Below, piece by piece: positions 33,656 to 41,317 of a DNA stretch of 64,000 bases. The stretch spans positions 1 through 64,000 of the forward strand of contig JARUKX010000007.1 of assembly GCA_029688825.1 (NCBI GenBank). The letters are read 5' to 3'. The position numbers and the translations under genes were made by a program. The stretch is from Haloarculaceae archaeon H-GB1-1. GTDB taxonomy: Archaea; Halobacteriota; Halobacteria; Halobacteriales; Haloarculaceae. The notes beneath the pieces are model-generated. The model was not told where the DNA came from. It ran no database searches and saw only the letters and a list, made by a program, of their open reading frames with translations. Position 1 is the first letter of the stretch; every line of letters begins with the position of its first letter.

Positions 33656-34168
33656 ATGGGGCTGTCCGACATCGCGGCGGGCATCGAGGTCGTCGAGGAG
33701 CAGCGCGAGCGCGGGGTCGCGACCGTCGACAGGACGAACGGCGACCTGCAGGACCGGCTCGCACCGTTCGCCGACCGGTTGCCCTGCTCCTGCGAGCAGG
33801 CAACAGCCCTCGTGGAGGCGTACGCCGAGGGTCGCGCTATCGGTGCGAGTGCGCGCGCGGTCGGGCTGTCACCCATGACGGCGGCGAAGACGCTCCATCG
33901 GTTCGGCGAACACGTCACGCCGCTGGGACCGACGGGCCGGGAGCTGATTCGCGACTGGCTCGGCGGCGACCTCTCGCGGTCGGACGCGCGGACGCTCAGC
34001 GGGGCGACCGAGCGGGAGTTCGCACTCGCGGTCTACGTCGAGACGCACGAGTCGATTCCCGAAGCTCGGGAAGCGGTCGAAGGTGCGTTCACCTCTGCGG
34101 ACGATGCGACGGTGACCAAGCGAGAACGGCTCGCGGAGACGATGAGCGACGTGGGCGAACTTCGCTAA
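33656..34168 (+). CDS. conserved protein of unknown function, HTH-like
   Basis: Encodes 170 residues, all predicted helical (MGLSDIAAGIEVVEEQRERG). Two cysteines form CSC near residue 45. The segment AIGASARAVGLSPMTAAKTLHRFGE (about 60-85) has the spacing of a helix-turn-helix of the type that follows repeated short helices. It may be a DNA-binding protein, but I cannot assign a family. TATA-like TTTAAATA lies 24-31 bases upstream. Its stop overlaps the convergent ParA-like gene by four bases. It belongs to the same conserved neighbourhood as the mcm operon. Confidence 0.72.
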   Translation: MGLSDIAAGIEVVEEQRERGVATVDRTNGDLQDRLAPFADRLPCSCEQATALVEAYAEGRAIGASARAVGLSPMTAAKTLHRFGEHVTPLGPTGRELIRDWLGGDLSRSDARTLSGATEREFALAVYVETHESIPEAREAVEGAFTSADDATVTKRERLAETMSDVGELR

Positions 34169-34923
34169 CCCAGTCGGCCGTCGAGCAACCCGTCTTCTTC
34201 GAACTCGACGTCGAGCGTCACGTCGAGCGTCGCGGCCGTCGCACTGGCGAGCGCCTGTGAGAACTGTTCTGTGCCGACGTGACTGACGGGTGCGTCGCTG
34301 GCCGTCGTGACGTCGCTCGACGGGATGGTCGCGGTGGCGTCCGCGTCGAGTGGGTGGTCGTCCACCTCCGTGTCCACCCCCGCGTTCACGAGAAGAGCGC
34401 CGGCGTCGACGCCGACGTCGGCCAGTCGGGCCCGCTGCCTGGCGACGCCGTCGGCACCGCGTTCGCTCGGCGGTGCGACGAGCGCGTGACGCTCGGCAGC
34501 GGCGACGGCGGCGACGGCCTGGTTCGCTGCGATTGGCGGGACGTCCAGCAGGACGTGATCGACCGAGCCGGCGACGTCGATGATCGCGCTTTCGAAGCGG
34601 CGCGCTGCACCGGCCGTCTTCGCCCGTGCGAGTCGTTCGAACGGTGCGGCACAGGGGTACGCGCTAAGAGAGCCAGCCGCGTCGATGGGCAGTGCCGACC
34701 GAACGGCACTGGCTGGCTCGTCGTCGGCCAGAACGTGGGTCAGGTCGGTGGAGAGACGCCCGTCCACGTACGCTGCGAGCCCCTGGGTCGCGAACGAGGC
34801 GTCGAAGATGGCCACGTCACGCCCGTCGCGGGCGAGCATCGCGCCCATCTCGACGGCGAGTCGCGTCGTCCCGGCCCCGCCGGTCGCCCCGACGAGTGCG
34901 AGAGTTGATTTCACATCAGCCAT
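34165..34923 (-). CDS. ParA/MinD-like protein lacking both P-loop lysines (CpaE-like)
   Basis: Encodes 252 residues with a ParA-type N-terminus, but the deviant Walker A reads GATGGAGTTRLA instead of KGGxGKTT: signature and P-loop lysines are both replaced by Thr. The switch-like motif is AIFDASFATQGLAAYV and the Walker B analogue is HVLLDVPPIAANQ. Loss of the lysines resembles CpaE/TadZ-group proteins, often weak ATPases that act as positioning partners. A TATA-like TTTATGT (minus strand, 34955-34949) gives the leaderless ATG 34923. It is the second ParA-family member within 3 kb. Confidence 0.82.
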   Translation of the reverse strand: MADVKSTLALVGATGGAGTTRLAVEMGAMLARDGRDVAIFDASFATQGLAAYVDGRLSTDLTHVLADDEPASAVRSALPIDAAGSLSAYPCAAPFERLARAKTAGAARRFESAIIDVAGSVDHVLLDVPPIAANQAVAAVAAAERHALVAPPSERGADGVARQRARLADVGVDAGALLVNAGVDTEVDDHPLDADATATIPSSDVTTASDAPVSHVGTEQFSQALASATAATLDVTLDVEFEEDGLLDGRLG

Positions 34924-35059
34924 TGGCGAACGTAACTGGTTTTTCCTACATAAAGTGTCGGAGAGCGTTCTGGCTCGTTCGGCGACGGTCGAGCCGGTCC
35001 GCAGAAGAGTCTGGCAGGAACGGAGTCCGAAACGCTGCGTCCTTGCGGCGCGGAACGGC

Positions 35060-35485
35060 CTATCGCTCGGCCTCGATGTCGGCCGCGATGCGGTCGAGTT
35101 CGTCGTCGGCGAGGTCGGGCTGGGAGCCGAACAGCGAGTGGATGGGCCCGCCGCCGTCGCCCTCGAACCGGGGGACGATGTGCCCGTGAACGTGCGGGAC
35201 CTCCTGGCCGGCGACCTCCCCGTTGTTGAACGCGACCGTACTTGCGGGAGCGTCGACCGCCGCTTCGACGGACGGGACGAGTTCGTGCAGCGCCGCGTAC
35301 ACGTCGGTCGCGACGTCTGCGGGCGTGTCGTTCAGCCGTTCGTGGTGCTCCTTCGGGATTACCAGCGTGTGCCCGGGCGCGAGCGGGTTCACGTCGAGGA
35401 ACGCGAACACGGTCTCGTCCTCGTACACCGTTCGGCTGGGGATATCTCCGGCGACGATCTGACAGAAGATGCAGTCGTCCGTCAT
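35060..35485 (-). CDS. HIT-family nucleotide hydrolase
   Basis: Encodes 141 residues starting MTDDCIFCQIVAGDIPSRTV. It has the N-terminal Cys-x2-Cys zinc motif of HIT proteins, the strand FAFLDVNPLAPGHTLVIPKEHH, and the active-site triad HVHGHIVPR (about residue 99) of the HIT superfamily. It would hydrolyse purine nucleoside phosphoramidates or dinucleotides (Hint/AppA-like); exact substrate unknown. ATG 35485 is chosen at the Cys motif. Next to nothing functionally related. Confidence 0.9.
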   Translation of the reverse strand: MTDDCIFCQIVAGDIPSRTVYEDETVFAFLDVNPLAPGHTLVIPKEHHERLNDTPADVATDVYAALHELVPSVEAAVDAPASTVAFNNGEVAGQEVPHVHGHIVPRFEGDGGGPIHSLFGSQPDLADDELDRIAADIEAER

Positions 35486-35676
35486 GTTCGAGGAGTGGGT
35501 CGGCCGCTCCAAAGAAGGTTCGGCTCTCGGCGGACACGCCTCGACCGGGCGGTAAACTACCCCACACCATTACTCAGGGTTTCGCCGCTCGGACTCGCGT
35601 TGCTATCGAAAGCGGGAGTCCGTGGGCGAATCGCGTCGAAACCGCTCTTTTGCGGCCGGGCGGCGTACGTGAGTGT

Positions 35677-36354
35677 ATGTCCGGTACCGAGACGGGACCG
35701 GCGGGCGAACCCGCTGATTCCGACCTCGTCGAGCAACTCCTGGAGGACTCCGGGAATCGCACGAACGTGAACGGAGACTTCTACCGTGGTGAGGTCGACA
35801 GAGCCACCGCGTGGCGGGCGCGACTCGACCAGACGACGAACTGGGCGGTCGTCGTCGTCGCCGCGATCCTCACCTGGGCCTTCTCCGGCGGATCGAACCC
35901 CCACTACGTCATCCTGATCGGCATGTTCGCAGTGGTGGCGTTCCTGATCACCGAGGCGAACAGGTATCGCGAGTACGACGTGTGGCGCTACAGGGTGCGG
36001 CTGCTCCAGAAGAACGTGTTCGCCGAGCTGTACGCGCGGACGTCGGCGGTCGACACCGACTGGCAGGACGAACTCGGGGAACTGATACGGAATCCGACGT
36101 TCACGGTCTCGTTCGGGCACGCGCTCGCACATCGGCTCCGTCGGGTCTACCTCGCGCTGCTCGGCGTCCTGTTCGCCGCCTGGGTCGCGCGCATCACGGT
36201 GTTCGTCCCGGAACAGACGTGGAGACAGACTGCGGCGATTCCCGGACTTGCGGGCGAATACGTGGTGGCGGTCGTCGCTGGGCTGTATCTGCTCGCTGGC
36301 GCACTCGCGCTCTGGACCCACCGCGAGAAACAGGTCCGGGAGTTCTCGGAGTGA
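35677..36354 (+). CDS. DUF2270 membrane protein
   Basis: Encodes 225 residues. After a polar start (MSGTETGPAGEPADSD) comes a paired helix (WAVVVVAAILTWAFSGGSNP and VILIGMFAVVAFLITEA), a cytoplasmic loop (YREYDVWRYRVRLLQKNVF) and two further helices (about 160-180 and 195-215). The DUF2270 signature RYRVRLLQKNVFAELY is intact. Function unknown. ATG 35677 is preceded by TCTTTTG 27-33 bases upstream; a longer reading runs antisense to the HIT gene. It ends one base before the convergent DUF502 gene. Confidence 0.82.
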   Translation: MSGTETGPAGEPADSDLVEQLLEDSGNRTNVNGDFYRGEVDRATAWRARLDQTTNWAVVVVAAILTWAFSGGSNPHYVILIGMFAVVAFLITEANRYREYDVWRYRVRLLQKNVFAELYARTSAVDTDWQDELGELIRNPTFTVSFGHALAHRLRRVYLALLGVLFAAWVARITVFVPEQTWRQTAAIPGLAGEYVVAVVAGLYLLAGALALWTHREKQVREFSE

Positions 36355-36355
36355 C

Positions 36356-37216
36356 TTACTTCGCGTCGTCGTCCTCGAGGGCGTTCTCCCGCGCTCTTCG
36401 GGACGGCTCGGACAGGTTCCTGTCGGTCGCATCGGCGAGCGTGTCGTCGAGGTGGTCCGAGGCGTCGGTGGCAACCTGGTCGAGTTTGACCACCGTGTCG
36501 TCGAGCATCCGGTCGAGGCGGTCACGCATCCCCTCTGTGACGTCTCCACGCTCGCGATTTCCGGTCGCAACGCCGCTGGTGACGATGGACTGGATGCCCT
36601 CTTCGACGGTCATGTCGACGTCGTAGACCCGGTCGTCGGAGACGTGGATGACGTATCCGCCCATGACAGGATTGGGGGCCATCGGGAGGAACAGCGTCTG
36701 CATGTCGTCGTGGGGAGTCGCGTCGCCGACCACGTCGGGCGTCTCGGCGGTCAGGAAGGCGAGCGAGTAGGAGCCCTCGGTCGGGAACTCGACCAGTTTG
36801 ACCTCGCGGAAGCTCTCGGTGTCGCTGTCGAGCAGCAGGTCGCTCATCTCGTCGACGCCCTGATAGATCGACCCGACGCCAGGCAGGCGAGTCATCGCCG
36901 TGTCGAACAGGTAGCCGATTCCCGACCGGTCGGGTCGGCGCTCGGCGAACGCACCGATGACGAAGATGAGCGCCAGCAGCGTCACCAGCGCGATGAGCTT
37001 CAGCACGAACTCCGAGGTGATGTTCCGGCCGAACAGCGATTCGAACACGTCGACGACGGGGTTCAGCGTCTGCGAGACGACGTTGACGACGACGCCCAGG
37101 ACGGCGAGCGTCACGATGGTCGGGATGACGACCGCGGTGCCGGTGACGAACGCCTGGCGGACGTACTCGCGAGCGGACCGGTCGGCGGAGAGCGAACCGT
37201 CGAGGATGGAGGACAT
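36356..37216 (-). CDS. DUF502 family membrane protein
   Basis: Encodes 286 residues. Two N-terminal helices (TGTAVVIPTIVTLAVLGVVV and FVLKLIALVTLLALIFVIGA) flank a short loop; the central part has the DUF502 landmarks LPGVGSIYQGVDEMSDLLL and LVEFPTEGSYSLAFLTAETP and a terminal FLPMAPNPVMGGYV. The C-terminal 70 residues are charged (GMRDRLDRMLDDTVVKLDQVA). The family is widespread, of unknown function, with membrane location. ATG 37216 is chosen; 41 bases separate it from the upstream uracil-DNA glycosylase gene on the same strand. Confidence 0.85.
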   Translation of the reverse strand: MSSILDGSLSADRSAREYVRQAFVTGTAVVIPTIVTLAVLGVVVNVVSQTLNPVVDVFESLFGRNITSEFVLKLIALVTLLALIFVIGAFAERRPDRSGIGYLFDTAMTRLPGVGSIYQGVDEMSDLLLDSDTESFREVKLVEFPTEGSYSLAFLTAETPDVVGDATPHDDMQTLFLPMAPNPVMGGYVIHVSDDRVYDVDMTVEEGIQSIVTSGVATGNRERGDVTEGMRDRLDRMLDDTVVKLDQVATDASDHLDDTLADATDRNLSEPSRRARENALEDDDAK

Positions 37217-37257
37217 GGTGGACCAGACGCGGAGCAGTTCCGAAAGGGTTCGGGACC

Positions 37258-37896
37258 TCAGTCGACGGCGCAGTCTGCAAGAGCGTCGCCGAGTGCGGCG
37301 ACGTATGAGTCGTAGGTGTGGCCGAGGCGACCGATCCAGACCTCCTGATAGGAGGGGTGGACGACCGGGACGAGGCTGGTCTCCAGCGTCGGCATCGGAA
37401 TCGAGTCGAGGACGGCGTCGAGGAAGCCGTCGAACGAGCCGTCGAGCGAGCGATCCTCGATGGCGAGGACGGACCGCGTGGCGTGTTTGCCGGTCGTCAG
37501 GACGACGTCCGGGTGGAGCAGGTCCATCTCGGCGACGAGGTGTGACCGGCAGTTCACCAGTTCGTCGTCGGTCGGGTCGCGATCGTTCGGCGGGTGGCAC
37601 TTCACGGCGTTCGTGAAGTAACAGTCCGACGTGACGTCGAGCCCGGCGTCAGCACAGAGGTCGCGGACCTTCCGGCCCGACCGTCGGGAGGTGTAGGCCA
37701 TCCCGGTGCGGTTGCCGCCTTGCCAGCGGTCCGCATCCGGGTCGCCAGCAGCGGGCGCTTCGCCGACGACCACCACGGACGCGTCGAGCGGCCCGTTCCC
37801 CCACGAAATGCAGTCACGGGAGTCGACGAGGGTCGGACAGCGCACGCACTCGTCGGTCAGCGGATTCCGGCTCGATTCGGCGGGATATTCGGCCAT
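37258..37896 (-). CDS. Fe-S uracil-DNA glycosylase family protein (family 4-like)
   Basis: Encodes 212 residues. It shows the superfamily water-activating region VVVGEAPAAGDPDADRWQGG, an FTNAVKCHPP motif and the C-terminal VVHPSY (about residue 185). Cysteines are spaced C-x2-C near the N-terminus (ECVRC), then CH and a fourth about 15 residues on (DRDPTDDELVNC), the pattern of the 4Fe-4S cluster of family 4/5 UDGs. The usual GEAPGxxE is altered to GEAPAAGDP. It removes uracil (or a related deaminated base) from DNA. It is presumably cotranscribed with the DUF502 gene 41 bases downstream. Confidence 0.85.
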   Translation of the reverse strand: MAEYPAESSRNPLTDECVRCPTLVDSRDCISWGNGPLDASVVVVGEAPAAGDPDADRWQGGNRTGMAYTSRRSGRKVRDLCADAGLDVTSDCYFTNAVKCHPPNDRDPTDDELVNCRSHLVAEMDLLHPDVVLTTGKHATRSVLAIEDRSLDGSFDGFLDAVLDSIPMPTLETSLVPVVHPSYQEVWIGRLGHTYDSYVAALGDALADCAVD

Positions 37897-38026
37897 CGAG
37901 GCGACCTTCGAGCGGCCGCCTCACGACGGTTTCGACTGTCTCCCGACCGTCGCGATCAGCGTCGCTGAAGCGGTTTCGATGCGGTCCCGAATCGGGAGAG
38001 AACTGTGGTTGAGGGTTCCGAAGCGG

Positions 38027-38419
38027 TCAGGAGCGTGCCTGGAATTCTGATGGGTCCTCCTCGGTCTCCCAGTCGGCGATGGAGTCGACGACCGGCATCT
38101 GTAGCCACTCCTCACCCGAAAGGGGCATGTCCGCCGCGGTGACGGTCAACTCCGATGGGTCGTAGCTGAGGAGGCCTGCCGCCTGGAGCCTCGGAAGATG
38201 AGCGTGGAGGAGGGACACCTCGACCCGGGTTCGTTCCTCGTCGGTGACGCGGCTCCGAGGTGTGTCCGTCTCGCGAGCCGTGACCGTCGCTGCGAGTTCG
38301 TCGAGCGGCGTCGGCGTCCGGTCCTCGAGGGCCGAGAGGACGAGCCGTCGGCGGTAACTGGAGAGCAAGTCGAGAATCTGGCTGCGTCGAGTACAGTCTT
38401 CCGGGTCAAGTAGACTCAT
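38027..38419 (-). CDS. winged-helix DUF7344-type regulator
   Basis: Encodes 130 residues, MSLLDPEDCTRRSQILDLLS. It has the haloarchaeal winged-helix pattern LLSSYRRRLVLSALEDR then TPLDELAATV and VEVSLLHAHLPRLQAAGLLSYD (about 15-95), typical of small DUF7344 transcription regulators. A short C-terminal tail follows. No sensor domain is present. It sits between the UDG gene and the large PAS sensor and could respond to either signal. Effector unknown. Confidence 0.78.
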   Translation of the reverse strand: MSLLDPEDCTRRSQILDLLSSYRRRLVLSALEDRTPTPLDELAATVTARETDTPRSRVTDEERTRVEVSLLHAHLPRLQAAGLLSYDPSELTVTAADMPLSGEEWLQMPVVDSIADWETEEDPSEFQARS

Positions 38420-38489
38420 ACGTGTCTTGAGGACGTGGCTCTAAATCAACGCCGTACCGGACAGTTTCGGTAGTCGGCGAACGTACGCC

Positions 38490-41135
38490 TCAGATTGCCT
38501 CGAGATACTGTGCGAATAGTTTCCGTTCCGCGACGCGGACGTGCTGGTGGAGCGTCGAGGAGGCGATTCCGAGCTTTGCTGCGAGTTCTTTCCCGGTCGT
38601 CCGTCGGCGAGGCCACTCGAAGTACCCGGCCAGGTACGCTGCTTCGAGGATTTCCCGCTGCCGGTCTGTCAGTTCGGATTCGACCGCTCCGCTGGGCAGG
38701 TCGTCCCGAGAGCGGTCGACGTCGCGTTTGGCGACGAGTGAGAGGGGGGCGTGCTCCCGAACCCGGTCGGTGAAGCGCCGGACGTCGGTTTCGGCGGTGA
38801 CCTCGACGCTGAACGTCCCCGAGCCGTCGACGAAGCGCCCGGAGTAGATCCGACCACCTGCAGCCAGGAGTGCGTGGACGGCAGGATCGTCACTGACGGT
38901 CAGTTCGAACCGTGCGGTCTCCTCGTCGACGAGACGCGCCGACTGGACGACGGACTCGTCCGTGACGGCACCAGCCACGTCAGCCGTCGGTTCGCCATCG
39001 ATGGTGACGTATAGCAGGTATCCCTCCTCGGCCCGCGGCACGACTCCCGAGAGTCGTATCGGCGCGTCGAGAGCGACGCTGAGTCGCACGAGGACGGTCT
39101 CGCTGCCGGTGGCCTCGAACACGAGTTCCAGGAGCGACGTGGCGTGGAGGAGCTTCTTCGTCTGTGCATCGTCGAGCGCTTTCCCCACGATGTCGGCGAG
39201 TTCGGTGAGGACGGTCCGTTCCCGGACGGGAAACGCGTCATCGTCGGTGGCCAACAGCGTCACCACGCCGAATACAGCGTCCTCGCTCGCAACGGGGAAG
39301 TTCCCGACCGAGCGAACGCCGAGCGACGACAGGCGCGTAGCGGCGCTCTCGTCGGACTCGGTGGTCCCGCGCGGGGCGAAGACAGTGGGAGAGTTCGTCC
39401 GATAGGCACCCAGAATCGATTGGTCGAACGGAAGCCGGTGGCTTTCCACGAGTCCCTGCGCGGTCTCCGTCGAGAGTCCAGCCGCGTTCGTGACGGTCAC
39501 GCCACCGTTTCTGTCGGATCGTGAGACGAACGCCGCGGCGTAGAGGTCCGTCCCCACCAGTTTGCGGCAGACCGCCGCCTCGATTCTGTCGCGGTCGTCC
39601 TCACCCACGATCGCTCGGTTAACGTCCCTGAGGAGCCTGTTCACTCGATCCAGGCGGTGCAGTTCGTCGCGCTGGGCGGCGAGTTGTGATTTCGCCTCGA
39701 CGCGCTCGGTGACGTCTCGAAGCGCCGAGAGATGATAGCCTGGGAGGACGTTCGCGGTGGCTGCGAACTCCGTGATCCGTCCCTCGCCGTCGGGCCGTTC
39801 GAGCGGGAACTCTCCGCGCATGCTTCCCTCCTCCAGGAACGACTCCCAGGCGGCCTCGAAGTCGAAGTCACCGGCGGCGAACCGGGAGCCGTGACTGCCG
39901 ACCAGTTCGTCCCGTTCGAGTTCGAACAGGTCGCACGCGGCGGGGTTCGCGTCGACGTAGTAGCCGTCGTCGTCCGCCAGGATGAGCGCGTCGAGCGTCC
40001 CGTCGAAGACCGCGCGGAACCGCCGCCGTTCCTCCCTGAGTTCGGCCTCACGCTCCCGCTGGGCGGTCACGTCGTCGAACGTCACCACGACACGCTCGAC
40101 GTGGCCCTCGGGTCCAGTGAGCGGCGCGGCGCTCACCGAGACCCAGATACGAGATCCGTCCGGTCGTTCGAGCGTCTGGAGGTGGTCGAACGTCGATTCG
40201 CCCGTGCGGAGCGCGATAGCGAAGGGGAACGCCTCCTCGGGAAGCGGATCGCCGTTCGGGTCGCGGACGTCCCAGTTCGGATTCGTGTACGTATCGTCGA
40301 GGAGGTGGTCGCGAGAGACGCCGAGGATGTCCTCGGCGCGCGCGTTTACCTTCGTGAAGGTGCCGTCGGGAGCCAGGACGCACGTCCCGACCGGGCTCGC
40401 GCGGAGCAGCTGTTCGACGAGGTCCCGCTCGCGCGCCAGTTCTCGCTCGCGTTCCCTCCGGTCCGTGACGTCCGTGAAGTAGACGGACAGCCCGGTCGCT
40501 GAGGGATAGGTCCGGACCTCCACCCACGTTTCGAGGGACTCGTTGTAGTCCTCGAACGTGACTGGTTCCTGGGCGTCCATCGCCCGCTGTAGCTGCTCGT
40601 AGGTACGCGTGTCCGTCGCCTCGGGGAAGACGTCCCAGATCACTTCCCCCAGAAGGTCGGCCTCCGGCCGCTCCAGTAGCTCCGCGGCCCGCTCGTTGAC
40701 GTACGTGTACCGCCACTCCGTATCGAAGGCGACGAAGCCGTCCGTCACCCGGTCGAGGGCGGCGCTGGCGACGGTCTTGCTATCCTCCGCACCCGGATCG
40801 GCAATGCGATACAGGTACACCGAGCGCTGCGACTCGGCGGCGAGCGAACGGACCTCGACGGTGACGGACCGGGTGAGCGCAGCGTCGGCGGTCGGCGAGA
40901 GACTGTACAACCGGTCGCTGACTGCCGCTTTCTCGGGGCTCGGAATCCGCGGTCCGAGCAGCGATTCCACGGTCGCCTCGCCCTCCAGTTCGCACGCTGG
41001 GCGTCCGAAGAGCCGGTCGGTGTGGCCCGTCGCGGCGACGACCGTTCCCGCCTCGTCAACGACCAGCGCGACGTCGGCGAGCGACTCGACTACCGCACGC
41101 CAGCGAGCGGGAGCGTCCGAAGTGTCGTTACTCAT
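38490..41135 (-). CDS. multi-PAS, GAF and HTH_10 regulator (bacterio-opsin activator type)
   Basis: Encodes 881 residues. Four PAS-like units follow one another (about 10-115, 130-240, 250-370 and 375-490: LADVALVVDEAGTVVAATGH, FVAFDTEWRYTYVNERAAEL, SPVGTCVLAPDGTFTKVN, DALILADDDGYYVDANPAAC). A GAF domain comes next (about 515-655, YAAAFVSRSDRNGGV, GNFPVASEDAVFGVVTLLA), then a Bat-type beta module, and a C-terminal HTH_10 (LTDRQREILEAAYLAGYFEW, TGKELAAKLGIASSTLHQHV). There is no kinase domain, so it couples several small-molecule, light or redox cues directly to DNA binding. ATG 41135 is taken after a non-coding-like N-terminal extension of the frame. Target genes unknown. Confidence 0.87.
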   Translation of the reverse strand: MSNDTSDAPARWRAVVESLADVALVVDEAGTVVAATGHTDRLFGRPACELEGEATVESLLGPRIPSPEKAAVSDRLYSLSPTADAALTRSVTVEVRSLAAESQRSVYLYRIADPGAEDSKTVASAALDRVTDGFVAFDTEWRYTYVNERAAELLERPEADLLGEVIWDVFPEATDTRTYEQLQRAMDAQEPVTFEDYNESLETWVEVRTYPSATGLSVYFTDVTDRRERERELARERDLVEQLLRASPVGTCVLAPDGTFTKVNARAEDILGVSRDHLLDDTYTNPNWDVRDPNGDPLPEEAFPFAIALRTGESTFDHLQTLERPDGSRIWVSVSAAPLTGPEGHVERVVVTFDDVTAQREREAELREERRRFRAVFDGTLDALILADDDGYYVDANPAACDLFELERDELVGSHGSRFAAGDFDFEAAWESFLEEGSMRGEFPLERPDGEGRITEFAATANVLPGYHLSALRDVTERVEAKSQLAAQRDELHRLDRVNRLLRDVNRAIVGEDDRDRIEAAVCRKLVGTDLYAAAFVSRSDRNGGVTVTNAAGLSTETAQGLVESHRLPFDQSILGAYRTNSPTVFAPRGTTESDESAATRLSSLGVRSVGNFPVASEDAVFGVVTLLATDDDAFPVRERTVLTELADIVGKALDDAQTKKLLHATSLLELVFEATGSETVLVRLSVALDAPIRLSGVVPRAEEGYLLYVTIDGEPTADVAGAVTDESVVQSARLVDEETARFELTVSDDPAVHALLAAGGRIYSGRFVDGSGTFSVEVTAETDVRRFTDRVREHAPLSLVAKRDVDRSRDDLPSGAVESELTDRQREILEAAYLAGYFEWPRRRTTGKELAAKLGIASSTLHQHVRVAERKLFAQYLEAI

Positions 41136-41317
41136 TGGGAGCAAGAACGCTCGGTCGACGCCGACGCCTCGCGTTCTCTTACCCGTATTCGACGCATCGG
41201 CGGGAAAAGTCGGTTGTGAAATGTCAACTAACCATCTTGTAACGCTTCGGACCATCCAGACGCCAGCCCGTCCGCGAGACCGATTCTCCTTTAATCCCGG
41301 CGCGGGTTCGTGTCTGT

